A stretch of 64,000 nt of DNA from Rhodanobacter lindaniclasticus. GTDB lineage: Bacteria; Pseudomonadota; Gammaproteobacteria; Xanthomonadales; Rhodanobacteraceae. The notes under the pieces were generated by a model, which was not told where the DNA came from, ran no database searches, and was given only the letters and a program-made list of their open reading frames with translations. Position numbers and translations under genes: made by a program. The stretch is from the NCBI RefSeq assembly GCF_004799035.1, contig NZ_MWIO01000027.1, positions 89,192 through 153,191 on the forward strand, given 5' to 3'. This document shows positions 22,578 to 32,204 of the stretch, piece after piece. Every line of letters begins with the position of its first letter. Within the stretch, counting starts at the first letter, position 1.

Positions 22578-23546
22578 TCAGCGGCTCGACCTCCCGGGCG
22601 GCGTCGCGCCGAGCCGCCGTGCGACGGCAGGGCCGAGGCTGCTCATGAAGCGCTCGACGGCATCGGTGTAATCCGAAGGCGAGCCGAGTTCGGCGTTGAT
22701 CTGGCCATGCGTGAGGTCCTCCTCCAGCACGCGGGCCTCTCCACCGAACGCCTTCGCCTTGCGCGCGAAATCATGCGCGCGCGGACAGGATTTCCGCCGC
22801 TGGCTGGAACACACCGCCAGGAACGGCGCCATGCGGCCACGCATCTGCTGATACGGCGATGCCGCCAGCCAGTCGGCGGGCTGCGAACCGAAGGCATCGT
22901 CGTACAGGCGCGGATGCCGGCCCTGCATGATCTGCACGACATCCAGCGCGGCACTGTCCAGCGAGACCGTGCCCAGCCATGGTTGTGCGCCCTGCTCGCG
23001 TGCCAGCGCCGGCTCGGCACTCAGCAGGGCCACCAGATGCGCACCGGCCGAATGACCCATCAGGATGAACGCGCGAGGGTCGGCACCCCAGCTCGGCGCC
23101 TTGCGCTGCGCCAGTGCCAGCGCGCGCGCCACATCCTGCGCCTGCTGCAGCGGCGGCGCATCCGGCAGCAACCGGTAGTTCGTCGAAATGACCACGAAGC
23201 CGCGTGGCAACCAGCGGTCGATCTTGTTCTGGACCACGCCACGCGCCGCCTTGTCGCCACGCCGCCAACCGCCGCCGTGCACCATGAAGATCACCGGTGC
23301 GGCGCTGGCGTGCGCCGGCAGATACACGTCAAGGCGCTGGAGCGGGTCGCTGCCGTAAGCCACGCCCTGTACCAGCCGCGCGCCGGGCGGCAAGTTCACC
23401 GGGCCGCGCGACTCGTGCTGCGCCGCTGCGCCATGCCGCTGCAACAGCCGCTCGCGCAATGCACCGGACTGTGCCGACACCGCCAATGGCAGCAGCAGGC
23501 CGATCCATGCGAGCGACTGGAACGCCAGACGAAGCTTGCGAATCAT
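22578..23546 (-). CDS. Exported alpha/beta-hydrolase (BD-FAE / carboxylesterase-like)
   Basis: 322 residues with a signal peptide ending near AVSA. The alpha/beta-hydrolase fold shows the oxyanion motif HGGGW near residue 99 and the nucleophile elbow GHSAGAH. A late Asp/His pair is likely in the C-terminus (DLTHGQ). This pattern fits short-chain esterases of the hormone-sensitive-lipase-like group; substrate unknown. CAGGAG lies six bases upstream of the ATG. It converges with the peroxidase gene, the two stops being 15 bases apart. Confidence 0.8.
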   Translation of the reverse strand: MIRKLRLAFQSLAWIGLLLPLAVSAQSGALRERLLQRHGAAAQHESRGPVNLPPGARLVQGVAYGSDPLQRLDVYLPAHASAAPVIFMVHGGGWRRGDKAARGVVQNKIDRWLPRGFVVISTNYRLLPDAPPLQQAQDVARALALAQRKAPSWGADPRAFILMGHSAGAHLVALLSAEPALAREQGAQPWLGTVSLDSAALDVVQIMQGRHPRLYDDAFGSQPADWLAASPYQQMRGRMAPFLAVCSSQRRKSCPRAHDFARKAKAFGGEARVLEEDLTHGQINAELGSPSDYTDAVERFMSSLGPAVARRLGATPPGRSSR

Positions 23547-23723
23547 CCTCCACTCCTGAAGGCACGAAGCCAGAACTCCGGCGCGCCACGCCGACGCACG
23601 TTGCCCGCCTTCAACGGATCGCGAGTACCGGCGTTGACTCGCCGCGTGCGTCAGCGCCCTTCCATCCGCGAGCGCCTCGCGCCGCGCCGCTCCCGCCAAG
23701 CGTGCATGGGCCGGTGCACGGAC

Positions 23724-23760
23724 AACAAAAACCCATCAGGCGAATCACTCGCCTGATGGG
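23724..23760 (-). terminator. Rho-independent terminator of ssrA
   Basis: A 12-base perfect stem (23732-23743 with 23749-23760) with a five-base loop is followed by TTTTTGTTG when read on the minus strand. It sits just past the tmRNA 3' end. Confidence 0.92.
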
Positions 23761-23767
23761 CTTGCAT

Positions 23768-24122
<355 letters not shown>

Positions 24123-24145
24123 GGGGAAAATGGTGACTCGCCCGA

Positions 24146-24175
24146 AGTATATGGGGCCGTCACCAGCAACCGCAA
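24146..24175 (-). promoter_or_regulatory. Promoter of ssrA
   Basis: On the minus strand TTGCGG (24170-24175) and TATACT (24146-24151) are separated by 18 bases. The predicted start lies upstream of the mature 5' end, consistent with RNase P processing of pre-tmRNA. Confidence 0.6.
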
Positions 24176-24313
24176 TCGCGGCTGGCACCATTCGGGCCAT
24201 CCGTTCATGTCGGGCCGCGCGGCCTCGACGGGAACGAATCGGCAAGCGCCATGTGAGGGGGCGATTTCGAAGCGCCAGCCTCGCTCCGGTGGCGGGCGCG
24301 ATTCGGCGGAGTG

Positions 24314-24343
24314 TTGTTCAGGTGCGCAGGCAACGTCTATACT
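24314..24343 (+). promoter_or_regulatory. Promoter of the tandem cytochrome c genes
   Basis: TTGTTC (24314-24319) and TATACT (24338-24343) are separated by 18 bases, about 40-50 bases before the first cytochrome start codon. It is divergent from the ssrA promoter. Confidence 0.6.
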
Positions 24344-24390
24344 TGCGCGGTTGCATCACCCAAGTCGCCGTACCAGTGGGAATGAACTCG

Positions 24391-24714
24391 ATGACTCGAT
24401 TGCACATGCTTGGCCTCGTTGCGGCCACGGCTCTCTTCGCTGCAACCAGCGCTCACGCCGAAGGCGACAAGGCCGCCGGCCGCAAGCTGGTGTACACCTG
24501 CGCCGGTTGCCATGGCGTGCCCAGCTACACCAATGCCTATCCGCAATATCCGGTGCCGAAGATCGCCGGCCAGAACGAGCAGTACATCGTCAACGCGCTG
24601 CATGGCTACCAGAGTGGCGACCGCAAGCATCCGACCATGGATGCGCAGGCGGAGAGCCTGTCCGACACGGACATCCAGGACATCGCCGCCTATCTTTCCA
24701 GCCTCGCCAAGTAA
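24391..24714 (+). CDS. Class I cytochrome c (c4/c553-like), first of a tandem pair
   Basis: 107 residues: signal peptide (about 1-23, cleaved after SAHA), one haem site CAGCH, and a likely axial Met in KHPTMDAQ. Small monohaem cytochromes of this type carry electrons in the periplasm to terminal oxidases or peroxidases. Two ATGs are possible (24382 and 24391); the second is better spaced from GTGGGA. The next cytochrome begins 18 bases downstream. Confidence 0.87.
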   Translation: MTRLHMLGLVAATALFAATSAHAEGDKAAGRKLVYTCAGCHGVPSYTNAYPQYPVPKIAGQNEQYIVNALHGYQSGDRKHPTMDAQAESLSDTDIQDIAAYLSSLAK

Positions 24715-24732
24715 TCGCCAAGGATCTTCCGC

Positions 24733-25086
24733 ATGAACCGTGTGCTTACCCTGATCTCCTTCGGCGCCGTGCTGGCATTCGCTTCCACTGCAGCGCTCGC
24801 CAACGGCAATGCTGCCAACGGCAAGACGAAGGCCGCCACCTGTTTCGCCTGCCACGGCACGGACGGCAACTCGGTCGATCCGCAATACCCGCGGCTGGCC
24901 GGCCAGTACAACCTGTACTTGCAGCAGGTCCTGCACGAGTACAAGAGCGGCCAGCGCGACAATCCGATCATGAAGGGCATGGTGGCCACGCTCTCCGATC
25001 AGGACATCGAAGACGTCTCGGCCTACTTCTCCAGCCTGCCCGGCAAGCTGGATACGCTGAAAGGTCATATCGGCGGCGACAACTGA
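24733..25086 (+). CDS. Class I cytochrome c (c4/c553-like), second of a tandem pair
   Basis: 117 residues: signal peptide (cleaved near ALA), haem motif CFACH, and axial Met candidates in NPIMKGMV. It shares the layout of the upstream cytochrome (YP...IAGQ / YPRLAGQ, then LSDxDIxDxxAYxSSL), so the two look like an old tandem duplication or a split c4-type dihaem protein. AAGGA (24720-24724) precedes the ATG. A strong terminator follows. Confidence 0.88.
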   Translation: MNRVLTLISFGAVLAFASTAALANGNAANGKTKAATCFACHGTDGNSVDPQYPRLAGQYNLYLQQVLHEYKSGQRDNPIMKGMVATLSDQDIEDVSAYFSSLPGKLDTLKGHIGGDN

Positions 25087-25108
25087 AGTTCGCCGACCTG
25101 GCAACAAG

Positions 25109-25132
25109 AGGCCCGCCATGCGGGCCTTTTTG
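25109..25132 (+). terminator. Rho-independent terminator after the cytochrome pair
   Basis: AGGCCCGC (25109-25116) pairs with 25120-25127 over a three-base loop, followed by TTTTTG. Confidence 0.88.
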
Positions 25133-25159
25133 TTGACTGCGGGACAGGCGAACCCGGAC

Positions 25160-25768
25160 TCAGGCCATCGCCGACTTGCCCTCGTGCCGGCTGTAATACG
25201 GCTTCTCGCCGCCGGAATGATCGGTGGCGTCGCGCACCGCGGTGACTTCGGGCACCTGTTCGCGCAAGGTCTTTTCCACACCTTGCTTCAAGGTGACATC
25301 GACCATGCCGCAGCCGTGGCAGCCGCCGCCGAACTGCAGCACCACCGCGCCATCGGCATCGACTTCCAGCAAGGTCACCCGCCCGCCATGCGACGCCAGC
25401 CGGGGATTGATCTCCGCGTCGATCACGTAGCGCACGCGCTCGATCACGCCGGCAGCCACCCCCGGTACATGGCCCTTGATCTTCGGCGCGCGGATGTTGA
25501 GCTGGCCGCCGGTGGCGTTGGGCTCGAAGTCGATGCTGGCCTGGTCCAGCCAGCTGGCGCTGTCGCCGTCGACGTGGAACTCGAAACCGGCGCACTCGAT
25601 CGTCCATTCGCCGCCCGCCAGGTCGGCAGGCTCGCAGAACTCCAGTTCGCAATTGGCCGCCGGCGTGCCCGGCTCCGTGACGCGCAGACGGATGCCCAAC
25701 CCTTCGATGCCTTGCTGGTCAAGCAGGCGCAGGAAGTGCTGCTGCGCCCGTGGGGAAATGTCGATCAT
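25160..25768 (-). CDS. nfuA: Fe-S biogenesis protein NfuA
   Basis: A carrier that delivers [4Fe-4S] clusters to apo-proteins in the cytoplasm, notably under oxidative stress. 202 residues: a degenerate A-type domain (1-95) lacking the usual Cys triad, then a NifU-like C-terminal domain (about 110-180) with the cluster-ligating C-x-x-C in GGGCHGCGMVDVTLKQG. Length and order match E. coli NfuA (191). Confidence 0.95.
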   Translation of the reverse strand: MIDISPRAQQHFLRLLDQQGIEGLGIRLRVTEPGTPAANCELEFCEPADLAGGEWTIECAGFEFHVDGDSASWLDQASIDFEPNATGGQLNIRAPKIKGHVPGVAAGVIERVRYVIDAEINPRLASHGGRVTLLEVDADGAVVLQFGGGCHGCGMVDVTLKQGVEKTLREQVPEVTAVRDATDHSGGEKPYYSRHEGKSAMA

Positions 25769-25937
25769 GCCTGGCTCCGCTGTTCATGGACCGGGGGCGG
25801 CAAGCCCTCACCGGTGAATCAGCACCATTTTAGTCCAGTTTCGAGTGCAATGGCTGGAATCCCGACGTGCTTTGACATTTCGCCTGCCAGCTTCGACCCT
25901 TCCCTTCTCACTTCTCAAACCTGCACGGAGCCTTGTG

Positions 25938-26279
25938 ATGAACGCCACCGCCTTGTCGAACCAGCACTGCCAACCGCGCAAGGGCAAGCAACAGGCGCTC
26001 GCGGCCGAGGAAGCCGCCAAGCTCCTGCGCGCGCTGCCGGGCTGGCAACTGCGCGAGGACGGCAACGCCATCGTCAAGGATTTCAAGTTCGAGGATTTCC
26101 ACCGCACCCTGGGCTTCATCAATGCCGTGGGCTTCATGGCCAATCACGAGGATCACCACCCGGACATCGAAGCAGGCTACGGCCATTGCCAGCTGTTGTG
26201 GTCGACCCACGACGTGGGTGGGCTGTCGATGAACGACTTCATCTGCGCCGCGCGGGTCGAGGCGCTGCTGGCGCGCTGA
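25938..26279 (+). CDS. phhB: Pterin-4-alpha-carbinolamine dehydratase
   Basis: 113 residues. The enzyme regenerates tetrahydropterin after aromatic hydroxylase turnover. The family signature is present as EDHHPDIEAGYG with the paired histidines and the later WSTHDVGGLSMND. GGAG lies seven bases before the ATG. A TTGACA at 25872-25877 could be a -35 element but its -10 (GACCCT) is poor. Its stop and the convergent rluC stop abut directly (TGATCA at 26277-26282). No phenylalanine hydroxylase gene is in the window. Confidence 0.92.
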   Translation: MNATALSNQHCQPRKGKQQALAAEEAAKLLRALPGWQLREDGNAIVKDFKFEDFHRTLGFINAVGFMANHEDHHPDIEAGYGHCQLLWSTHDVGGLSMNDFICAARVEALLAR

Positions 26280-27278
26280 TCAAAAGTCGGTACGCGACTT
26301 CTCGCGGGTATAGACCAGCCGCTTGCCCTTGACGGCCAGCGTGTCGAGGAAATCCTTCAGGTCCGCCGGCAACGGCGCCGAGAAACTGTAGGCGCGCCCG
26401 TCGAGGTCGAAGCTCAGGTGGGCCGCATGCAGGAACATCCGGTGCAACCCCATCTCGCGGTAGCGCTTGTTCATCTCGCGATCGCCGTACTTGGGGTCGC
26501 CAGCCAACGGATGGCCGATGTGCGCCGCATGCACGCGAATCTGGTGGGTACGGCCGGTTCCCAGGGTGGCCTGCATCAGGCGCGCGCTGGGGTACTGCTC
26601 CATTTCGCGGAAGAAGGTCAGCGACGGCTTGCCGCTCTCGGCCACCCGCACCATGCGCTCGCCGCCTTGCATGATCGACTTCAGCAGCGGCGCATTGACG
26701 TCGAACCTGGCCTTGGCCGGGTGCCCCAGCATCAGGCAGAGATACTGCTTGGTCACCTCGCCCGCCCGGATCGCCGCTTGCAGCCCGGTCAGACCCGCCC
26801 GGGTACGGGCAAACACCAGCACCCCGCTGGTATCGCGGTCGAGCCGGTGCACCAGCTCCAGGTGTTCCTGTGGACGCGCCGCGCGCAGCAGCTCGATCGC
26901 CCCATGGCTGACCCCGCTGCCACCGTGGCTGGCCACGCCGGCCGGCTTGTCGATGACCAGGAAATGCTTGTCCTCGAAGATGACGGCCTCGGCCACCTCG
27001 GCCACTTGCCCCTCGCCCGGCCCCCGACCCTCCACCTTGTCGGCCATTCGCACCGGCGGGATGCGCAGCGTATCACCGTCCACGAGACGCGTATCGGGTT
27101 TGGCCCGTTTCCCGTTCACGCGCACCTGGCCCGTACGCAACAGTCGATAAATCATGCTCTTGGGTACGCCCTTGAGCAGGGTCACCAAGGCGTTGTCGAT
27201 GCGCTGCCCGTCGCGCTCCGGGCCAATCTCGACTTGACGTACACCGTGAGGTGCGTCCCGGGAAGTTGCCGTCTGCAT
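26280..27278 (-). CDS. rluC: 23S rRNA pseudouridine synthase RluC
   Basis: Isomerises uridines 955, 2504 and 2580 of 23S rRNA. 332 residues: an S4 RNA-binding domain (about 30-80, SMIYRLLRTGQVRVNGKR) and the catalytic domain with the Asp motif HRLDRDTSGVLVFAR. The start ATG at 27278 precedes MQTATSRDAP; longer in-frame forms would read through the rne promoter region. It is divergent from rne, as in E. coli. Confidence 0.93.
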   Translation of the reverse strand: MQTATSRDAPHGVRQVEIGPERDGQRIDNALVTLLKGVPKSMIYRLLRTGQVRVNGKRAKPDTRLVDGDTLRIPPVRMADKVEGRGPGEGQVAEVAEAVIFEDKHFLVIDKPAGVASHGGSGVSHGAIELLRAARPQEHLELVHRLDRDTSGVLVFARTRAGLTGLQAAIRAGEVTKQYLCLMLGHPAKARFDVNAPLLKSIMQGGERMVRVAESGKPSLTFFREMEQYPSARLMQATLGTGRTHQIRVHAAHIGHPLAGDPKYGDREMNKRYREMGLHRMFLHAAHLSFDLDGRAYSFSAPLPADLKDFLDTLAVKGKRLVYTREKSRTDF

Positions 27279-27306
27279 TGAAAAAAACCTGCTTAGATAG
27301 GATACT
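27278..27306 (+). promoter_or_regulatory. Sigma-70 promoter of the rne leader
   Basis: TTGAAA (27278-27283) and GATACT (27301-27306) are exactly 17 bases apart. Transcription would start near 27313, giving rne a leader of about 300 bases. The -35 box overlaps the rluC start codon region. Confidence 0.7.
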
Positions 27307-27502
27307 CGCCGGGCGCTGGTTTCCATCCGTCTGTTGCCTGGATCGGGTGGAGTGCCCGCCCGTGACGTCGGCGAGGATTGCGCCTTCTGCCATCTGGTGG
27401 TCGGTCGCGGCTCCCTTTCATCGTAACGGTTTGGGCTGGTGTTTGTCCGTTGCCATCCGGCATCGCGACAGCAGGCGCAGCTGACCGAATCATCCCCGAC
27501 AC

Positions 27503-27523
27503 CGGCAACGGTGCCGTTTTTTT
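27503..27523 (+). terminator. Terminator-like hairpin inside the rne leader
   Basis: CGGCA (27503-27507) pairs with TGCCG (27512-27516), directly followed by seven T, in the middle of the 337-base gap between rluC and rne. It lies about 190 bases after the predicted start and 93 bases before the rne ATG. It could be an attenuator or the end of a separate small RNA. The stem is short, so strength is uncertain. Confidence 0.5.
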
Positions 27524-27615
27524 GCCGCTTAACCGTTGCGGCGCGATTCCCGGCAGGCCGCCATTCCAGGCGCCACCGTGGCTCGCGACGCGCGGCCAAG
27601 CCGAGGACTACCACC

Positions 27616-30600
27616 ATGAAACGCATGTTGATCAACGCGACTCAGCGTGAAGAGTTGCGCGTGGCCATTGTCGATGGCCAGACCCTGTACGACCTGGACA
27701 TCGAAATCCCTTCGCGGGAACAGAAAAAATCCAATATTTACAAGGGTCGAATCACACGAGTTGAGGCTTCACTCGAGGCCTGTTTCGTCGAGTACGGTGC
27801 CGAGCGCCACGGCTTCCTGCCGCTGAAGGAAATTTCCCGCGAGTACTTCACGCCGGGCCTCGACCATCACAAGTCGAGCATCCGCGAGCTGGTCAAGGAA
27901 GGCCAGGAAGTGGTCGTGCAGGTGGAAAAGGAGGAGCGCGGCAACAAGGGTGCCGCGCTGACCACCTTCATCAGCCTGGCCGGCCGCTACATGGTGCTGA
28001 TGCCGAACAACCCGAAGGCCGGCGGCGTGTCGCGCCGGATCGAGGGCGAGGACCGGCAGGCGCTGAAGGAGGCACTGGACCACGTCACCGTGCCGGATGA
28101 CGTCGGCCTGATCGTGCGCACCGCCGGCCTGGGCCGCGACGCCGAAGAACTGCAGTGGGACCTGGACTACCTGCTGACCCTGTGGAAGTCGATCTCCGAG
28201 GCGGCCGGCAAGCAGAAGGCACCGTTCCTGATCTACCAGGAATCGAAGCTGTTCATCCGCGCCCTGCGCGATTACCTGCGCAGCGACATCGGCGAGATCC
28301 TGATCGACGACGAGCCGCTCTACAACGACGCGCGCGAGTTCATGCAGCAGGTGATGCCGAACGCGCTGCGCAAGCTCAAGCTGTACCAGGACGACACCCC
28401 GCTGTTCACCCGCTACCAGATCGAGACCCAGATCGAGAGCGCGTTCGACCGCCAGGTGCGGCTGCCGTCGGGCGGCTCGATCGTGATCGACCAGACCGAG
28501 GCGCTGACTGCCATCGACGTCAACTCGTCGAAGGCCACCAAGGGCAGCGACATCGAGGAAACCGCGTTCAACACCAACTGCGAGGCCGCGGTGGAAGTGG
28601 CGCGCCAGGCACGCATCCGCGATGCCGGCGGCCTGATCGTGATCGACTTCATCGACATGGACAGCCCGCGCCATCAGCGTGAGGTGGAAGACCGCCTGAA
28701 GGAGGCGTTGAAGCTCGACCGCGCCCGCGTGCAGGTCGGCCGCATCTCGCGTTTCGGCCTGCTCGAGATGTCGCGCCAGCGACTGCGCCCCAGCCTCGGC
28801 GAAGCGACCCAGATCACCTGCCCCCGCTGCGACGGCCACGGCCATATCCGCAGCGTGGAATCGCTGTCGCTGTCCACCCTGCGCCTCATCGAAGAACACG
28901 CGATGAAGGACAACACCGGCCAGGTGCTGGTGCAGGCTCCTTCCAGCGTGGTCAATTTCCTGCTCAATGAAAAGCGTGCCAGCGTGGTCGAGATCGAACT
29001 GCGCCACAAGGTGCACGTGATGATCGTCGCCGACGAGAAGCTGCAGACTCCGCACATCGATATCCAGCGCATCCGCGAAGCGGACATGGGCGAGCACAGC
29101 AAGCCCAGCTACGAAATGCTCACCGCCTTGCCCATCACGGAACTGCCGAAGATGGGCCAGGCCCTGGGCAGCGGCGAACAGCCCGCCGTGAGCGGCATCG
29201 TGCCGGGCAGCCCCGCGCCCGTGCGCGAGGAAGTAACGCCGCCCGTGGCGGCCAGGCAGCCGGCACCCCGCCGCCAGGCCCCCGCTCCGCGTGCCGAAGC
29301 CGCCGCTCCGGCGGGCGGCCTGCTGACGCGCCTGTTCGGCTGGTTCCGCAACGCCGAAGCCGCTGCCCCGGCGCCCGTCGCCGCTTCAGGCAGCAGCACC
29401 GGCCAGCGCAGCCGTCGCGAAGAGCAAGGCTCGCGCAGCAGCACGCGCGGCACGAATGGTGCGCAGGGATCCTCGGCCCGCCAGCCACGCCGCGATTCGA
29501 CCTCGTCGCCGCAGAGCCAGAAGTCCGGCGCCCAGCAGCAAGCGCGCAGCAACCGCCAACGCAGCAACGAGGCGGCCTCGCGCCCGTCCGGTCAACCGCA
29601 AAACCAGTCGGCGCGAGCCGAACGGCCGGCGAAACCCGCACCGGCCAGCGAGTTGGCCGCGTCGCGCCCCGAGCGCTCGCCGCAGCAGCCACGTCCGGAA
29701 CGGGCGCCCCGCGCCGAGCGGGTCGCCGAACGCGCCCCCGCCGATGCACCGGATGACGCCGCCAAGGCGGCAGCCTTGCTGGCCGCTGGCGCGGTCGAGG
29801 CAGTTCCGACCGTACCAGGCGAGCATGCAGCTGACGCGGCAGCCGAGGGTGATGGCGGTACATCGCGCCGCCGCCGCGGCCGTCGCGGTGGTCGTCGTCG
29901 TCGCCGTCATGACGACGCGGCCACGGCCACCGGTTCGCTGGATCCGACGCAGGCCGAAGCGCTGGACGACGAAGATCGCGACGATCCCGGCAAGGCACCG
30001 GCCTCCGGTCCGGCAACCGCGGATGCCATCGCGCCAGCTGCACCACGCCAGGCGGCGACGCCGGATGCGCAGACCAGCGTGCCGAAGGAACAGCCTCGTC
30101 CGGCGCCAGTGCCGGCCGAAGCCCATCGCGCAGCCTCCGCTGCATCAACGCCCGTGACGAGCCCGGAAACGCAGGCGACCGACGGGATCCTCTCGACAGC
30201 GGGCATCGTTCCTTCCGACAAACCCGCAGCCAGGCCGGCCACCGCCAGCTTCGTCCTGCCGACGCTGCCGCCGATCCCGGATCAGGCCACGCCAGCGGCC
30301 GACGCCGAAGCGGCGCCGGCCCAGGCTACCCTGCCCGCCGCGGCACCGGCGCACGCAGGCGATGCCCAGGTCCGTGTCGAGCCCTCCCAGCCTCGCCATG
30401 CGGACCGTGAGGCGGCCCATGCCATGCCACTCCACTCCGACGCCAGGATCGCCCAGCCGGAATCCTCCACCTTGCCCACCTCCCCGCAGCCGGCAGAACC
30501 GCCAGTACGGGTGACCGTCACTCCCGCACCCGTTCCGACCACGGCGGCAACTCCGGCAGCCGTCCAGCCTGCGACCGCGCCGGCCACCCCCACGCCACCC

Positions 30601-30852
30601 GTCCGGCCGGTGACTTCCGTCGTGACGCCGGCCGCCACCTCCAGCGAAAGCACTCCCGTTGCGGTCTCCGCACCGGCGGCCACTCCGGCCAGCGGCGCTA
30701 CGGAGCCGGTGGTCGCGCCGTCGCCCAAGCAGGGCGATCTGCTGGCCTCCTCCGGTGCCGCGACGCCTCACCCGCAGGCAAGCGAAACCGACAAACCGCA
30801 GGTGGAGCCCCTCCCGGCGAATGGCCATTCGAGCGGCGAATCGCACGGTTGA
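27616..30852 (+). CDS. rne: Ribonuclease E
   Basis: Essential endonuclease for mRNA decay and for rRNA and tRNA processing; scaffold of the degradosome at the inner membrane. 1078 residues. The catalytic half (1-510) has the S1 domain ([22 protein letters not shown]), the DNase-I-like domain with VIDFIDM, and the Zn-link cysteines C402 and C405 (CPRC). The C-terminal half (about 530-1078) is disordered, Ala/Pro-rich, with an arginine patch [16 protein letters not shown] near residue 750 that should bind RNA. A strong terminator follows. Confidence 0.97.
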   Translation: MKRMLINATQREELRVAIVDGQTLYDLDIEIPSREQKKSNIYKGRITRVEASLEACFVEYGAERHGFLPLKEISREYFTPGLDHHKSSIRELVKEGQEVVVQVEKEERGNKGAALTTFISLAGRYMVLMPNNPKAGGVSRRIEGEDRQALKEALDHVTVPDDVGLIVRTAGLGRDAEELQWDLDYLLTLWKSISEAAGKQKAPFLIYQESKLFIRALRDYLRSDIGEILIDDEPLYNDAREFMQQVMPNALRKLKLYQDDTPLFTRYQIETQIESAFDRQVRLPSGGSIVIDQTEALTAIDVNSSKATKGSDIEETAFNTNCEAAVEVARQARIRDAGGLIVIDFIDMDSPRHQREVEDRLKEALKLDRARVQVGRISRFGLLEMSRQRLRPSLGEATQITCPRCDGHGHIRSVESLSLSTLRLIEEHAMKDNTGQVLVQAPSSVVNFLLNEKRASVVEIELRHKVHVMIVADEKLQTPHIDIQRIREADMGEHSKPSYEMLTALPITELPKMGQALGSGEQPAVSGIVPGSPAPVREEVTPPVAARQPAPRRQAPAPRAEAAAPAGGLLTRLFGWFRNAEAAAPAPVAASGSSTGQRSRREEQGSRSSTRGTNGAQGSSARQPRRDSTSSPQSQKSGAQQQARSNRQRSNEAASRPSGQPQNQSARAERPAKPAPASELAASRPERSPQQPRPERAPRAERVAERAPADAPDDAAKAAALLAAGAVEAVPTVPGEHAADAAAEGDGGTSRRRRGRRGGRRRRRHDDAATATGSLDPTQAEALDDEDRDDPGKAPASGPATADAIAPAAPRQAATPDAQTSVPKEQPRPAPVPAEAHRAASAASTPVTSPETQATDGILSTAGIVPSDKPAARPATASFVLPTLPPIPDQATPAADAEAAPAQATLPAAAPAHAGDAQVRVEPSQPRHADREAAHAMPLHSDARIAQPESSTLPTSPQPAEPPVRVTVTPAPVPTTAATPAAVQPATAPATPTPPVRPVTSVVTPAATSSESTPVAVSAPAATPASGATEPVVAPSPKQGDLLASSGAATPHPQASETDKPQVEPLPANGHSSGESHG

Positions 30853-30874
30853 TCTTCAGCTTCCTCGAAGCACG

Positions 30875-30906
30875 AAAAAACCGGACGCGAGTCCGGTTTT
30901 TTTGTT
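30875..30906 (+). terminator. Rho-independent terminator of rne
   Basis: A perfect stem (30875-30886 with 30891-30902, GCGA tetraloop) runs into a T tract; the A run on the other side makes it potentially bidirectional. Confidence 0.9.
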
Positions 30907-30952
30907 TTGTGCCCGGAAACCGGTATCGGCGACGTGCCGAACCGGATCCCGT

Positions 30953-31606
30953 TCAATTGCCGACGTGATGGCTGGGCGTGTCGATCAGACCATGCACCGT
31001 CATCAGATGCGCCAGGCTGAGTACGTGATCCACCTGCAGCTTCTCCATCAGGCGCTGCTTGTAGGTCGACACGGTCTTCGGACTCAGGTTGAGTTGCTCG
31101 CCAATGATCGTCAGCGGCTTGCCGCGCACCAGCATCATCGCCACCTCCAGCTCCCGACTGGAAAGCGCATCGAACGGCGAGACGCTGCCATCGAGCGTGG
31201 CCAGTGCAAGTTGCTGGGCGACCGCCGGAGCCAGGTAGCGCCGCCCACCGGCCACCTGCCGTACCGCCGCCACCAGCTCGTCCGCGCTGCACCCCTTGGT
31301 CAGGTAGCCGAGCGCGCCCGCATCGAGCAGGCGCTTGGGAAAGCGGGCATCGTCGACCACGGTCACGATGACGATATGGGTGGACAACTTGGAGCGGTTC
31401 ACCCGTTCGGTGAGCTCGATCCCACTCATCCCGGGCATGTGCACGTCGACCAGGGCGATGTCCGGCGACAGGCTGCGAATCAGACGCAACCCTTCTTCCG
31501 CGCTGCCCGCCTCGCCGCTGACCTCGATGTCCGGCTGCTGTTTCAGGATCATCCGGAAGCCGGTACGCACCAGCTCATGATCGTCCACCAGGACCACATT
31601 GATCAC
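30953..31606 (-). CDS. GacA/UvrY-type response regulator
   Basis: 217 residues: receiver domain with D54 as phosphoacceptor (IALVDVHMPG) and a C-terminal LuxR/FixJ helix-turn-helix (LSSRELEVAMMLVRGKPLTI). The N-terminus VINVVLVDDHELVRTGF and the overall layout match UvrY/GacA, which in other gammaproteobacteria turns on CsrA-antagonising small RNAs. Start is GTG at 31606, seven bases after a consensus AAGGAGG. The usual neighbour uvrC is not present, so the partner kinase is unknown. Confidence 0.88.
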   Translation of the reverse strand: MINVVLVDDHELVRTGFRMILKQQPDIEVSGEAGSAEEGLRLIRSLSPDIALVDVHMPGMSGIELTERVNRSKLSTHIVIVTVVDDARFPKRLLDAGALGYLTKGCSADELVAAVRQVAGGRRYLAPAVAQQLALATLDGSVSPFDALSSRELEVAMMLVRGKPLTIIGEQLNLSPKTVSTYKQRLMEKLQVDHVLSLAHLMTVHGLIDTPSHHVGN

Positions 31607-31738
31607 TTGACGCCCTCCTTGGTTGGGCCGTTTGAAATTAGGCCGCCCGTCACCCCTTTGCAAGCGACAGGCAATGATTCTCGCACCGACCCGCACCGGG
31701 AACGTGCACCGGTCGTCACGCTCCCACGTTGCGGTGTT

Positions 31739-31966
31739 TCAGGCTGGCCGCCCGGTATCCGCAGCAGCAAAGCAAGCCAGCACGACATGACTGTGCGTGC
31801 CCGTCATTTCGACGCGGATCGACTGGCGCGAACGCCGATGTTCATCACGCGCGACGACCCGCGCCAGTTCGATCGCCTGCTGCAGCGGCAATTGGCTGAA
31901 CAGTGCCGCATCGCGTCGGTACACACTCCAGCCATACCCGGAGCAGCGCAGCGAAATCGTCAGCAT
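31739..31966 (-). CDS. Small conserved-looking protein of unknown function upstream of the GacA-type gene
   Basis: 75 residues, starting MLTISLRCSGYGWSVYR. A good ribosome binding site (GGGGAG five bases before the ATG) supports it. The frame continues open upstream but without a start of that quality. The pattern GWSVYRRDAALFSQLPLQQA with a later RVEMTG..SHVVLA looks like a small alpha/beta protein with some likeness to DUF2188-type proteins; I do not recognise a function. It is co-directional with the regulator gene, 132 bases upstream. Confidence 0.55.
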   Translation of the reverse strand: MLTISLRCSGYGWSVYRRDAALFSQLPLQQAIELARVVARDEHRRSRQSIRVEMTGTHSHVVLACFAAADTGRPA

Positions 31967-32148
31967 GTAGCTCCCCTCGCACGATGCCGGCTGCCAGCGA
32001 CCCCCGCCCTGGCTCCACCAGCGCCGGCAGGATGTCATGCCTCCTCGCAGACGATATGTCAGCGCAGCCCTACAGAAACTGTGCGAGAACCCGCCAAACG
32101 AACTCCCTGCGCTTACGCGCCGCACCGAACGCACCCACGAAAACGACG

Positions 32149-32168
32149 AAGCCGCCTTTCGGCGGCTT
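32149..32168 (-). terminator. Terminator downstream of tRNA-Leu
   Basis: AAGCCGCC (32149-32156) pairs with 32161-32168 over a four-base loop; on the minus strand a T-rich stretch (TTCGTCGTTTTCG) follows. It closes the tpiA-secG-tRNA-Leu unit. The rest of 31967-32148 shows nothing recognisable. Confidence 0.6.
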
Positions 32169-32204
32169 TATCGCAACCCCGCATCGCATAGCCGGGATCA
32201 GGTT

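Noticed and set aside
25872..25900. TTGACA-based promoter for phhB
   Set aside because: The -35 is perfect but the -10 at the right spacing (GACCCT) is poor; not listed as a feature.
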